The notes beneath the pieces are model-generated. The model was not told the origin of the DNA. It was given only the letters and a program-made list of their open reading frames with translations, and ran no database searches. The position numbers and the translations under genes were made by a program. From assembly GCA_031255615.1 (NCBI GenBank), contig JAIRSD010000004.1, positions 1 to 5,006 of the forward strand: 5,006 bases of DNA, given 5' to 3'. This DNA is from Treponema sp. (lineage in GTDB: Bacteria; Spirochaetota; Spirochaetia; Treponematales; Breznakiellaceae). Below are positions 1-4,887 of the stretch, piece by piece (position 1 is the stretch's first letter; each line of letters begins with the position of its first letter).

Positions 1-15
1 GCCGCAACCCCCGCC

Positions 16-81
16 CGGCGTTGTACGGTGGGAACCCATCCTACTACGGCCGCACCCGGCGGGAAACCCGATCCAACGCCG
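16..81. repeat. REP-like nested inverted repeat
   Basis: An 8-base perfect inverted repeat (CGGCGTTG at 16-23, CAACGCCG at 74-81) encloses two small hairpins: TGGG-AA-CCCA (29-38) and CGGG-AAA-CCCG (60-70). On the minus strand the interior reads GTAGGATGGGTTCCCACC, that is, a GTAG tetranucleotide followed by a short hairpin. This is the general architecture of REP sequences associated with RAYT transposases (family knowledge). No transposase is present here. It could equally be an unrelated intergenic palindrome or the edge of a larger element that starts outside the window. Moderate to low confidence. Confidence 0.35.
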
Positions 82-147
82 TTTTCTATCTACCGTCCGG
101 GAACTACAGGGCACAGCGAAAGGCGAAAGCCGCGCGGGCGCGGCGTT

Positions 148-271
148 CGCCCGCGCAAGGGATCGGAGGGGTGCGGAGCAGCCACGGCGCCCCGCGCCGG
201 GGCCGGAGCGAAGCGGAGCCCCGGATAGCCCGGTTTTTTGCGGCGGAGCCGCAAAAAATGCGCCCAACCTA
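148..271. repeat. Dispersed repeat, copy 1 (direct copy at 2146-2254)
   Basis: Both ends of this segment recur in the same orientation at 2146-2254. The left module (148-171) matches 2146-2169 at 22 of 24 bases. The right module (222-271) matches 2205-2254 at 47 of 50, and the three differences are exactly the loop of a hairpin. The middle (172-221) is different sequence in the two copies. Here it holds an imperfect hairpin with arms CCGGGGC (197-203) and GCCCCGG (218-224). Just left, GCGCGGGCG (132-140) pairs with CGCCCGCGC (148-156), so the left module is also the right arm of a hairpin. The conserved right end reads, on the minus strand, TAGGTTGGGCGCA, resembling REP-type GTAG-headed repeats. 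The element is non-coding. A transposition or recombination origin is inferred, not shown. Confidence 0.65.
234..258. repeat. 11-bp perfect hairpin inside repeat copy 1
   Basis: TTTTTTGCGGC (234-244) pairs perfectly with GCCGCAAAAAA (248-258) around a GGA loop (245-247). The T run precedes and the A run follows the GC core on both strands. That is the wrong order for a Rho-independent terminator, so it is not called one. The matching hairpin in copy 2 (2217-2241) has the loop TCC, the reverse complement. Confidence 0.75.
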
Positions 272-488
272 TACGTGATACCCGGCGTTTTCCAAAGAAG
301 ACCAGAGGGCGGGTGAAGGTGCAGCAACTTATACAAATTTAAAGCGAAATCTGAAATCTCAGCGGATCAATGCTTCGCCTTCCTTATCCGGGCCGTCAAT
401 CCGCCGCATAGGGTAAAACGTTGAACCGCTGAAAACGGGCCGGGGAAAGCCAGAGGAGGGGCCCCTGGGCGGTCGGGAAAGCGTTTAA
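272..488. other. Gene-free spacer downstream of fabH
   Basis: No ORF with recognisable protein content and no RNA gene is visible. The stretch lies 3' of fabH, yet no hairpin followed by a T run (reading the minus strand) can be pointed out. The palindrome AGGGGCCCCT (457-466) has no loop and no T tail. A short AT-richer patch lies at about 328-360. The only echo of other sequence is GATACCCGGCGTTTT (277-291), vaguely like the 1753-1767 motif, which is too weak to call. Confidence 0.5.
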
Positions 489-1538
489 TCACCAAACAAT
501 CAGATTCCCCCCGAAGGTCAGCCCCCCGCCAAAGGCCACGGTCATGATCAGGTCCCCCCGGTTCAGGCGGCCCCCCCGGTTCAGTTCGTCCAGGGCGATG
601 GGGATGGAGGCCGCGGAGGTGTTGGCGTATTCTTCGATGTTAAGGAAAAACTTTTCCTCCGCTATGCCCAGCCGTTTGGCCGCGGCGCGGACAATCCGGG
701 CGTTGGCCTGGTGGGGCACGATAAGGGCCAGGTCATCCGCGCCGATCCCCTCCTCCTCCAGGAGCCGCTTGCAGGTATCGGTAAAGGCTTTCACGGCAAA
801 ATTGTACACCGCCTGGCCGTTCATTTCGATGTAGGGCAGCCTCCCGGCTTCCAGGGTCTCCCCGGCCCGGTAGGGATTCCGGGTCCCCCCGGAACGGATG
901 ACCAGGTGTTCCGCCCCGGAGCCGTCGGCCCCCAAAAGGCCCCCCACAATCCCCCGTCTGCCGGGGCCCTGATCGGGTTCGCCGGTCTTTTCCAGGACCA
1001 CCGCCCCGGCCCCGTCGCCAAAAAGCACGCAGCTGCTCCGGTCCGCCCAGTTGGTCAACCGGCTTAAAAGCTCCGACCCGATAACCAGGGCCCGCTTCCG
1101 GCCCCGCAGCCCCAGAAGCCCCGCCGCCGTCTCCAGGCCGTAGACAAAGCCCGTACAGCCCGCCGTAATGTCCAGGGCCGCCGCCCGCCGGGCCCCCAGC
1201 CGGTCCTGAACCAGGCAGGCCGTGGAGGGGCAGCCGTTATAATCCGGCCCCGCCGTGGCCACGATAACCAGGTCCAGGCTTTCCGCCCCCTCCCGGGCCG
1301 CCGCGTCCCGGCTTTCCCGGTCTCCGCCCCGCCAGCCCCCCGCCATGGCCAGGGCTTCCCGGGCCGCCTCCACCGCCAAATCGCTGCAAGCCAGGCCCTC
1401 CTCGGCAATGTGGCGGGCCCCGATCCCCGTATGGGACCGGATCCACCCATCGCTGGTGTCGATCTTCCCGGCTAAATCTTCGTTGCTCACCCTGCGGGCC
1501 GGAACCATCCTTCCGGTCCCCCTAATCTCAATGGCCAT
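489..1538 (-). CDS. fabH: Beta-ketoacyl-[acyl-carrier-protein] synthase III (KAS III)
   Basis: FabH condenses acyl-CoA (usually acetyl-CoA) with malonyl-ACP in the cytoplasm, the first elongation step of type II fatty acid synthesis. The 349-residue product has the full thiolase-fold signature: TSDGWI near residue 28, nucleophile Cys128 in DITAGCTGF, FGDGAGA near 173-179, His276 in VPHQAN, Asn306 in YANTSAAS, and the C-terminal AFGGGLTFGGN. Cys128/His276/Asn306 correspond to Cys112/His244/Asn274 of E. coli FabH. It is longer than the usual ~320 residues because of a charged insert at about 69-86 and extra residues around 217-235. His36 replaces the CoA-contacting Arg36 of E. coli, so the primer preference may differ. 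The start is the ATG at 1538, with AAAAGGA six bases upstream. The in-frame TTG at 1544 abuts the SD and is less likely. It appears monocistronic with its own promoter. A specialised KAS III-like paralogue is possible. Confidence 0.93.
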   Translation of the reverse strand: MAIEIRGTGRMVPARRVSNEDLAGKIDTSDGWIRSHTGIGARHIAEEGLACSDLAVEAAREALAMAGGWRGGDRESRDAAAREGAESLDLVIVATAGPDYNGCPSTACLVQDRLGARRAAALDITAGCTGFVYGLETAAGLLGLRGRKRALVIGSELLSRLTNWADRSSCVLFGDGAGAVVLEKTGEPDQGPGRRGIVGGLLGADGSGAEHLVIRSGGTRNPYRAGETLEAGRLPYIEMNGQAVYNFAVKAFTDTCKRLLEEEGIGADDLALIVPHQANARIVRAAAKRLGIAEEKFFLNIEEYANTSAASIPIALDELNRGGRLNRGDLIMTVAFGGGLTFGGNLIVW

Positions 1539-1544
1539 TGCCAA

Positions 1545-1551
1545 TCCTTTT
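1545..1551 (-). promoter_or_regulatory. Ribosome binding site of fabH
   Basis: On the minus strand AAAAGGA ends six bases before the ATG at 1538. It decides the start: the in-frame TTG at 1544 touches the SD with no spacer. An ATG at 1555 is out of frame. Confidence 0.75.
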
Positions 1552-1553
1552 GC

Positions 1554-1579
1554 ATGACAAAATTCATATATTTTGTCAT
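1554..1579. promoter_or_regulatory. 10+10 bp inverted repeat in the fabH leader (operator or mRNA hairpin)
   Basis: ATGACAAAAT (1554-1563) and ATTTTGTCAT (1570-1579) are perfect inverted arms with a 6-base spacer. The repeat lies just downstream of the predicted fabH start site (about 1580) and ends two bases before the SD (1545-1551). It could bind a dimeric repressor at the start site, or form a hairpin in the mRNA next to the ribosome binding site. Fatty-acid genes are often controlled by operators placed like this (FapR, FabT and FadR are known examples), but I do not recognise this sequence as the consensus of any of them. Confidence 0.65.
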
Positions 1580-1591
1580 ACTTGTTATAAT
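1563..1591 (+). promoter_or_regulatory. Candidate plus-strand promoter facing the hairpin array
   Basis: A perfect TATAAT (1586-1591) follows TTCATA (1563-1568), four of six to the -35 consensus, with a 17-base spacer. It would start transcription near 1598, divergent from and overlapping the fabH promoter, and run into the structured gene-free region. Because the -10 lies in a palindrome that also serves the minus-strand promoter, it may be a by-product of that symmetry. Confidence 0.3.
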
Positions 1592-1596
1592 AACAA
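1582..1596. promoter_or_regulatory. 15-base palindrome covering the fabH -10 element
   Basis: On the plus strand TTGTTAT-A-ATAACAA is a perfect palindrome with 7-base arms and a single central base. It overlaps the predicted minus-strand -10 (1587-1592) and also contains a perfect plus-strand TATAAT (1586-1591). It could be a second operator, or a symmetric core shared by two opposed promoters. Confidence 0.5.
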
Positions 1597-1614
1597 ATTC
1601 CTTAAAAGTGTCAA
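1587..1614 (-). promoter_or_regulatory. Sigma-70-type promoter of fabH
   Basis: Reading the minus strand, a perfect -35 TTGACA (1614-1609) is followed by a 16-base spacer and the -10 TATTAT (1592-1587), five of six to consensus. The predicted start is near 1580, giving a leader of about 42 bases that contains the inverted repeat at 1554-1579. The AT-rich island contrasts sharply with its GC-rich surroundings, which supports a real promoter. Confidence 0.75.
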
Positions 1615-1626
1615 TGTTGATTCGCG

Positions 1627-1698
1627 GTGGGGCTCATACCCCGCCTTTTAGGGCGGTTAACATTGGCAACGCCAGCAAAAAATGGTATGGGGCCCCAC
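1627..1698. repeat. 72-base nested inverted repeat, possible three-way-junction fold
   Basis: The outer arms GTGGGGC-t-CATACC (1627-1640) and GGTATG-gg-GCCCCAC (1684-1698) give 13 base pairs with a 1x2 internal loop. Inside lie CCGCC-TTTTAG-GGCGG (1641-1656) and a weak TGGC-AAC-GCCA (1664-1674). The layout is that of a three-way junction in RNA from either strand, or of a tiny MITE-like element. It lies 13 bases upstream of the fabH -35. No known RNA family is recognised. Confidence 0.5.
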
Positions 1699-1699
1699 G

Positions 1700-1784
1700 G
1701 TTGCATAATTTCCTTAGAAAACGAGGCCCGTAAAGGATGCAACGTTTACACGATACCCCGCTCTTTAGGGCGAGGAAGTTCATT
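1700..1784. repeat. Inverted repeat plus degenerate copy of the 1637-1664 motif
   Basis: GTTGCAT (1700-1706) and ATGCAAC (1737-1743) are perfect inverted arms. Immediately after, ATACCCCGCTCTTTAGGGCG (1753-1772) repeats ATACCCCGCCTTTTAGGGCG (1637-1656) with two substitutions, and CATT follows in both after a short unequal spacer. The substitutions weaken the hairpin that the first copy can form, so this looks like an older or damaged copy. Confidence 0.45.
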
Positions 1785-1799
1785 ATGAGACCCCGCCCG

Positions 1800-2039
1800 T
1801 CCCCGCCGGTTGCGGAACCAGGGAAATTCCCGCCGCCGGGCGGCTGTTTTGGGAGGATCCCGGACCCTGCGGGGCGGGGGAAGGGAGGAAAACCGGGCGG
1901 GGGCCAGAAGGCGGGAAGGCCGAGCCAGGGGCCGCGGCTTTTTGTTTTTCGGTGGCGGGGAGGCCGCCCGAAGGCGCCCAGCCGCTATCCCCAACGCCGC
2001 CCCGGCAGGCCGGCAGGGAGGCCGGCTGTTTTGGGATGC
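1800..2039. repeat. GC-rich tract of short hairpins and direct repeats
   Basis: No gene is recognised. Small palindromes follow one another: GGTT-GCGG-AACC (1808-1819), GGGAA-A-TTCCC (1821-1831), GGGA-GGA-TCCC (1851-1861), TTCG..GGCGG-GGAGG-CCGCC-CGAA (1948-1972) and GCCGGC-AGGGAG-GCCGGC (2009-2026). The 14-mer CGGCTGTTTTGGGA occurs at 1841-1854 and again at 2023-2036. Open frames through here have repeat-like Gly/Arg/Pro-rich translations and no RBS, and are not called genes. Confidence 0.5.
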
Positions 2040-2149
2040 GCCAATCGGCAGGGAGGCCGCCGGCATGGATGCCGGCTGTTCCCATTGGCTGAGTTTTTGC
2101 GGAGCAAAAACTCAGAAGGCGGAAAACGGCAGGGATGCCGTTTTCCGCC
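2040..2149. repeat. Array of consecutive perfect hairpins with GGA-type loops
   Basis: Three palindromic units lie end to end. Unit one has outer arms GCCAAT (2040-2045) and ATTGGC (2084-2089) around GCCGGCAT-GG-ATGCCGGC (2059-2076). Unit two is CTGAGTTTTTGC (2089-2100), loop GGA, GCAAAAACTCAG (2104-2115), a perfect 12-base-pair stem. Unit three is GGCGGAAAACGGCA (2118-2131), loop GGGA, TGCCGTTTTCCGCC (2136-2149), a perfect 14-base-pair stem. The stems share no sequence, but the plus-strand loops are GG(A)-like, and CGGCAGGGA recurs at 2011, 2046 and 2127. None is followed by a T run, so terminators are unlikely. Confidence 0.7.
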
Positions 2150-2162
2150 CGCGCAAGGGATA

Positions 2163-2207
2163 GGAGCGGAATTCCCCGCCCCCGGCGGGGGCGGGGAATT
2201 GGAGCGG
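2163..2207. mobile_element. 31-base palindrome flanked by a 7-base direct repeat
   Basis: AATTCCCCGCCCCC (2170-2183), loop GGC, GGGGGCGGGGAATT (2187-2200) is a perfect 14-base-pair palindrome. The bases on either side, GGAGCGG at 2163-2169 and GGAGCGG at 2201-2207, are identical direct repeats, as expected of a target-site duplication. Removing the palindrome and one repeat copy restores a continuous junction from AAGGGATA to ATAGCCCGG. No transposase is encoded, so it would be a non-autonomous insertion. Because GGAGCGG is a low-complexity word in this region, chance or slippage remains possible. Confidence 0.4.
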
Positions 2208-2216
2208 ATAGCCCGG

Positions 2217-2241
2217 TTTTTTGCGGCTCCGCCGCAAAAAA
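2217..2241. repeat. 11-bp perfect hairpin inside repeat copy 2 (inverted loop)
   Basis: TTTTTTGCGGC (2217-2227) pairs with GCCGCAAAAAA (2231-2241) around the loop TCC (2228-2230). Stem and flanks are identical to 234-258 but the loop is the reverse complement. Not a terminator, since the T and A runs are in the wrong order on both strands. It is the first strong structure downstream of the VOC gene on the minus strand. Confidence 0.75.
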
Positions 2242-2342
2242 TGCGCCCAACCTACCCGCGATATGGGATGTGTTCTAAAACCGGGCATCGCCGGAGCACT
2301 CGGTCCCAAAGGGCCTGACGCGGCATGGGCCGCCGCGCCGCG

Positions 2343-2795
2343 TTATCCCGCCGGGGAAGCGGCAAGCCGTTCATTGGCCCCCTGCTGGAGGGATTCCGGG
2401 GTCAGTTCCATGAACTCGATGGCGTTGCCGTCCGGATCGTGGGTCCAGAATTGACGGCACCGGGAATACCCGGTCGCCAGTTCCTTATCGACGGGCGCGC
2501 CCCGGAGGCGAATCTCCTCCAGGGCGGCGGCGGCATCATCCACCTCGATGCAGAAATGGACGGGCCCGGTAAGGCCGGGGCCCTCCGGCCGCCGATCAAG
2601 GCCGCCGGGGAAAATTTCGATAAACTGGCTTTCGGCGATATACAGATAGATCCCCGTCAGGACCGGGGGGGAACCCGGATCCCCCGGCCCGTGCATACGG
2701 AAGGCCTCGGGAAAGCCGAGGACCTCGCGGTAAAAGGCGGCGGTCTTTTCCACATCTCCGGCCCGGAGGGCGATATGCGCTAAACGCGGTTTCAT
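2343..2795 (-). CDS. VOC-superfamily (glyoxalase/bleomycin-resistance fold) protein
   Basis: A 150-residue cytoplasmic protein made of two beta-alpha-beta-beta-beta modules, residues about 1-62 and 77-131. The metal-ligand positions typical of the fold are visible: His7 (LAHIAL), Glu60 (FIEIF), His80 (VHFCIE) and Glu127 in the signature DPDGNAIEF (120-128). The DVEKTAAFYREVLGF stretch (14-28) is the usual first helix. Family members include glyoxalase I, ring-cleavage dioxygenases, epimerases and antibiotic-binding proteins. All four ligands fit glyoxalase I-like metal binding, but the substrate cannot be assigned. It starts at the ATG at 2795 with AAGGAG six bases upstream. It lies 70 bases downstream of the GH42 gene on the same strand, so probably co-transcribed. 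Residues after about 132 form a short tail outside the fold. No terminator is seen after its TAA. Confidence 0.88.
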   Translation of the reverse strand: MKPRLAHIALRAGDVEKTAAFYREVLGFPEAFRMHGPGDPGSPPVLTGIYLYIAESQFIEIFPGGLDRRPEGPGLTGPVHFCIEVDDAAAALEEIRLRGAPVDKELATGYSRCRQFWTHDPDGNAIEFMELTPESLQQGANERLAASPAG

Positions 2796-2801
2796 GTACT
2801 G

Positions 2802-2807
2802 CTCCTT
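2802..2807 (-). promoter_or_regulatory. Ribosome binding site of the VOC gene
   Basis: Minus-strand AAGGAG ends six bases before the ATG at 2795, an ideal spacing. It lies in the 70-base gap after the GH42 stop, where an imperfect hairpin (2832-2839 with 2846-2853) is also present. No separate promoter is evident in the gap. Confidence 0.8.
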
Positions 2808-2865
2808 CTTCCCGTTTGCGGGCGCATGGTACGGATGCCGGCAGGGGTATCCGGTATGGGGCCGG

Positions 2866-4887
2866 TCATGGACGGGGGGCCGGCCTTTCGATGATCCTCA
2901 CCCCAAAGGGCCCCAGATCAAAGGAGCCGGCGGGTCCGGGCATACCGGCGCCTCCGGAAACCCGCTTCTCCCGGTTGGTAAAGTTCATCACAAAGATAAA
3001 ATCCTTTTCGCCGTTCCCGCGAATCTGGGCGGTAACGCCCTCCGGCAGTTCGTCGAAAAGGGGTTTGACGCCCGCCTCCTCCGCGGCCCGGCGGTACAGA
3101 TCGTCGAGAAAATCGCCGCCCGTCCGGGCCGCGATAAAGTAGGCCCTGCCCGCTCCCCGGCGGTTCAGCGTCAGCGCGGGCCGCCCCGCGTAGAAATCGC
3201 CGCCGTAGACCCCCAGAACCTCCGCGGTCTCCGCGTGAATGAGTTCGCAGAGATCAAAGGCCCGGTAAGCCCGGCCCCCCCACTCGACGGCGTTCTCCTC
3301 CCCAGGGTAGAGGGCGTCGATCTCCTCGCACCAGACGCCCAGAGTCTCCCGCAGGGGGCCGGGGAAGCCCCCCAGAAAGGCCAGGGCGCTCTCGTTCACG
3401 TAGCCGGTAGCGTAGGTGGCGGCAAAAACGCCGCCCCGCCGGACAAAGGCGTCGATCCGCTCCGCCGTCCCTTCCCGCAGCAGGTAGAGCATGGGGGCGA
3501 TTACCAGGCTGTACTTATCGAGGCTCTGCCGGGAATCGATCACGTCGAGGGGGATGCCCCGCTTCCAAAAGGCCCGGTAATGCTCGACCACCGTCGCCTC
3601 GTAGCCGGTCTTTCCCTGCAAGAAACCCTTGGCGTCGTCCAGGGCCCAGCGCACATTGTAGTCGTAGATAAGGGCCGCCTTCGCCGGGGTGTCGGCGCCG
3701 GTCAGATCGTCCAGGCCCTTCAGACATTCCCCCAGTTCCGCGATCTCCCGGAAGACCCGCGTATGTTCGCCGCCCCCGTGATCCACCACCGCGCCGTGAT
3801 GCTGTTCCGGCCCCCCGCGGCTTTTACGGAACTGGAAATACTGGACCGTATCCGCGCCGTGGGCCAGGGCTTGCAGGGACTGAAGTTTGTGGACCCCCGG
3901 CCGGTGCAGTTTAGCCACGGGCCGCCAGTTGGTGGCGGAGGGGCAGGATTCCATCAGCATAAAGGGCCGCCGCTTAAGACCCCGAATCAAATCGTGGTAA
4001 TAGGACGTCCACAGCCCGATTTCGGCGTTATCCTCCGCGCCGCTCCACTGGGGGTAGGAATCCCAGGAAACAAGGTCCAGAACCTCGGCGAAACGGGCGT
4101 AGTCTATCCCCGAATAACCGGCCATAAGGTTGGTGGTGCAGGGAACCTCCGGGGTAATTTCCTTGAGGGGGGCCGTTTCATTCAGGTAAAAATCCACAAA
4201 CTGATCGGTGGTAAAACGGCGCCAGTCCAGCCGAAGGCCGTTGTGCCCCCCGTTGCCGGGGCTGTCGGGGCTTTCGATCTGCTCCCAGTCGGTGATCGTA
4301 CCGCTCCAAAAGGCGGACCACCAGGCTTCGTTCAGCGCGTCCAGAGTCCGGTACCTGTTTTTCAGGTACGCCCGGAATTTCGCCTGGCAGAGGGGGCAGT
4401 GGCAGGCCCCGGAATATTCGTTGGAGATATGCCAGACTCCCAGGGCGGGGTGGCCCTTGTAGCGCCGCGCCAGCAGGGCGTTGATGGACCGGGTTTTTTC
4501 CCGGTACACGGGGGAGGACAGACAGTGGTTGTGCCGCTCCCCGTGGACGTTGCGGAGACGAAGCTCATTCACCCGCAGCACTTCGGGATACTTTTTGCTC
4601 ATCCAGGCCGGCCGCGCCCCGGAAGGGGTGGCAAGGACCGCAACCATGCCCTGCGCCGCAAGCATGTCCATAACCTCGTCAAGCCACTCGAAACAGTACC
4701 GCCCCTCCTCCGGTTCCAGGGCGGTCCAGGAGAAGATCCCCACCGAAAGAGTGTTGATGCCCGCCAGCTTGGCGAGCCGCATATCCTCTTTCCAGATCGT
4801 ATCCTTCCACTTGAGCCATTGTTCGGGGTTATAGTCGCCCCCGTGCAATATATGGGGAAAATTTTTCACTACCGGCGGATACCTCAT
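2866..4887 (-). CDS. Beta-galactosidase, glycoside hydrolase family 42
   Basis: A retaining beta-galactosidase acting on beta-D-galactosides and galacto-oligosaccharides. No signal peptide is seen, so it is probably cytoplasmic. The 673-residue product opens with the GH42 hallmark HGGDYNPEQW (15-24), followed by a TIM barrel to about residue 380. The acid/base is Glu157 in WHISNEY and the nucleophile Glu313 in LMESCPSATNW. Downstream, AHGADTVQYFQFRKSRGG is also a family signature. Cys122, Cys162, Cys164 and Cys167 match the zinc-binding cysteines known in thermophilic GH42 enzymes. A Rossmann-like trimerisation domain (about 400-610) and a small C-terminal beta domain follow; the total length is normal. 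The ATG at 4887 is chosen because TAAGGAG lies six bases upstream and the homologous region begins there. The frame stays open upstream past a TTG at 4980 to the window edge. The VOC gene follows in the probable operon. Confidence 0.95.
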   Translation of the reverse strand: MRYPPVVKNFPHILHGGDYNPEQWLKWKDTIWKEDMRLAKLAGINTLSVGIFSWTALEPEEGRYCFEWLDEVMDMLAAQGMVAVLATPSGARPAWMSKKYPEVLRVNELRLRNVHGERHNHCLSSPVYREKTRSINALLARRYKGHPALGVWHISNEYSGACHCPLCQAKFRAYLKNRYRTLDALNEAWWSAFWSGTITDWEQIESPDSPGNGGHNGLRLDWRRFTTDQFVDFYLNETAPLKEITPEVPCTTNLMAGYSGIDYARFAEVLDLVSWDSYPQWSGAEDNAEIGLWTSYYHDLIRGLKRRPFMLMESCPSATNWRPVAKLHRPGVHKLQSLQALAHGADTVQYFQFRKSRGGPEQHHGAVVDHGGGEHTRVFREIAELGECLKGLDDLTGADTPAKAALIYDYNVRWALDDAKGFLQGKTGYEATVVEHYRAFWKRGIPLDVIDSRQSLDKYSLVIAPMLYLLREGTAERIDAFVRRGGVFAATYATGYVNESALAFLGGFPGPLRETLGVWCEEIDALYPGEENAVEWGGRAYRAFDLCELIHAETAEVLGVYGGDFYAGRPALTLNRRGAGRAYFIAARTGGDFLDDLYRRAAEEAGVKPLFDELPEGVTAQIRGNGEKDFIFVMNFTNREKRVSGGAGMPGPAGSFDLGPFGVRIIERPAPRP

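Larger units (their letters stand above)
2146..2254. repeat. Dispersed repeat, copy 2 (direct copy at 148-271)
   Basis: The left module 2146-2169 and right module 2205-2254 match copy 1 (22 of 24 and 47 of 50 bases). The interior (2170-2200) is a different palindrome from that in copy 1. The right edge on the minus strand reads GTAGGTTGGGCGCA, with an intact GTAG head, whereas copy 1 has a degenerate GTATAG there. Together the copies flank fabH, 1983 bases apart core to core. The composition is that of a modular non-coding element with conserved ends and an exchangeable centre. Confidence 0.65.

Noticed and set aside
217..258. Rho-independent terminator at the TTTTTTGCGGC hairpins (also 2217-2241)
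   Set aside because: On both strands the T run precedes and the A run follows the GC stem, so no U tract trails the hairpin.
21..278. An 85-codon plus-strand frame across repeat copy 1
   Set aside because: It runs through REP-like palindromes and has no SD. Its C-terminal part is encoded by the same repeat as at 2205-2254, where the frame context differs.
1539..1555. FabH start at the TTG at 1544, or at the ATG at 1555
   Set aside because: The TTG directly abuts the SD-like AAAAGGA with no spacer, and the ATG at 1555 is out of frame. The ATG at 1538 has a 6-base spacer.
1551..2254. CRISPR array
   Set aside because: Repeat units are palindromes of differing sequence and length without regular spacing, identical direct repeats or unique spacers of constant size.
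1737..2318. A 193-codon plus-strand frame (and overlapping minus-strand frames) through the hairpin region
   Set aside because: It lacks an RBS, the translation is repeat-driven Gly/Arg/Pro-rich sequence, and all strands and frames are similarly open there. The perfect palindromes explain the sequence better than a gene.
2832..2853. Hairpin between GH42 and the VOC gene as a terminator or processing site
   Set aside because: In the minus-strand transcript the stem contains an A-C mismatch and no U run follows; too weak to call.
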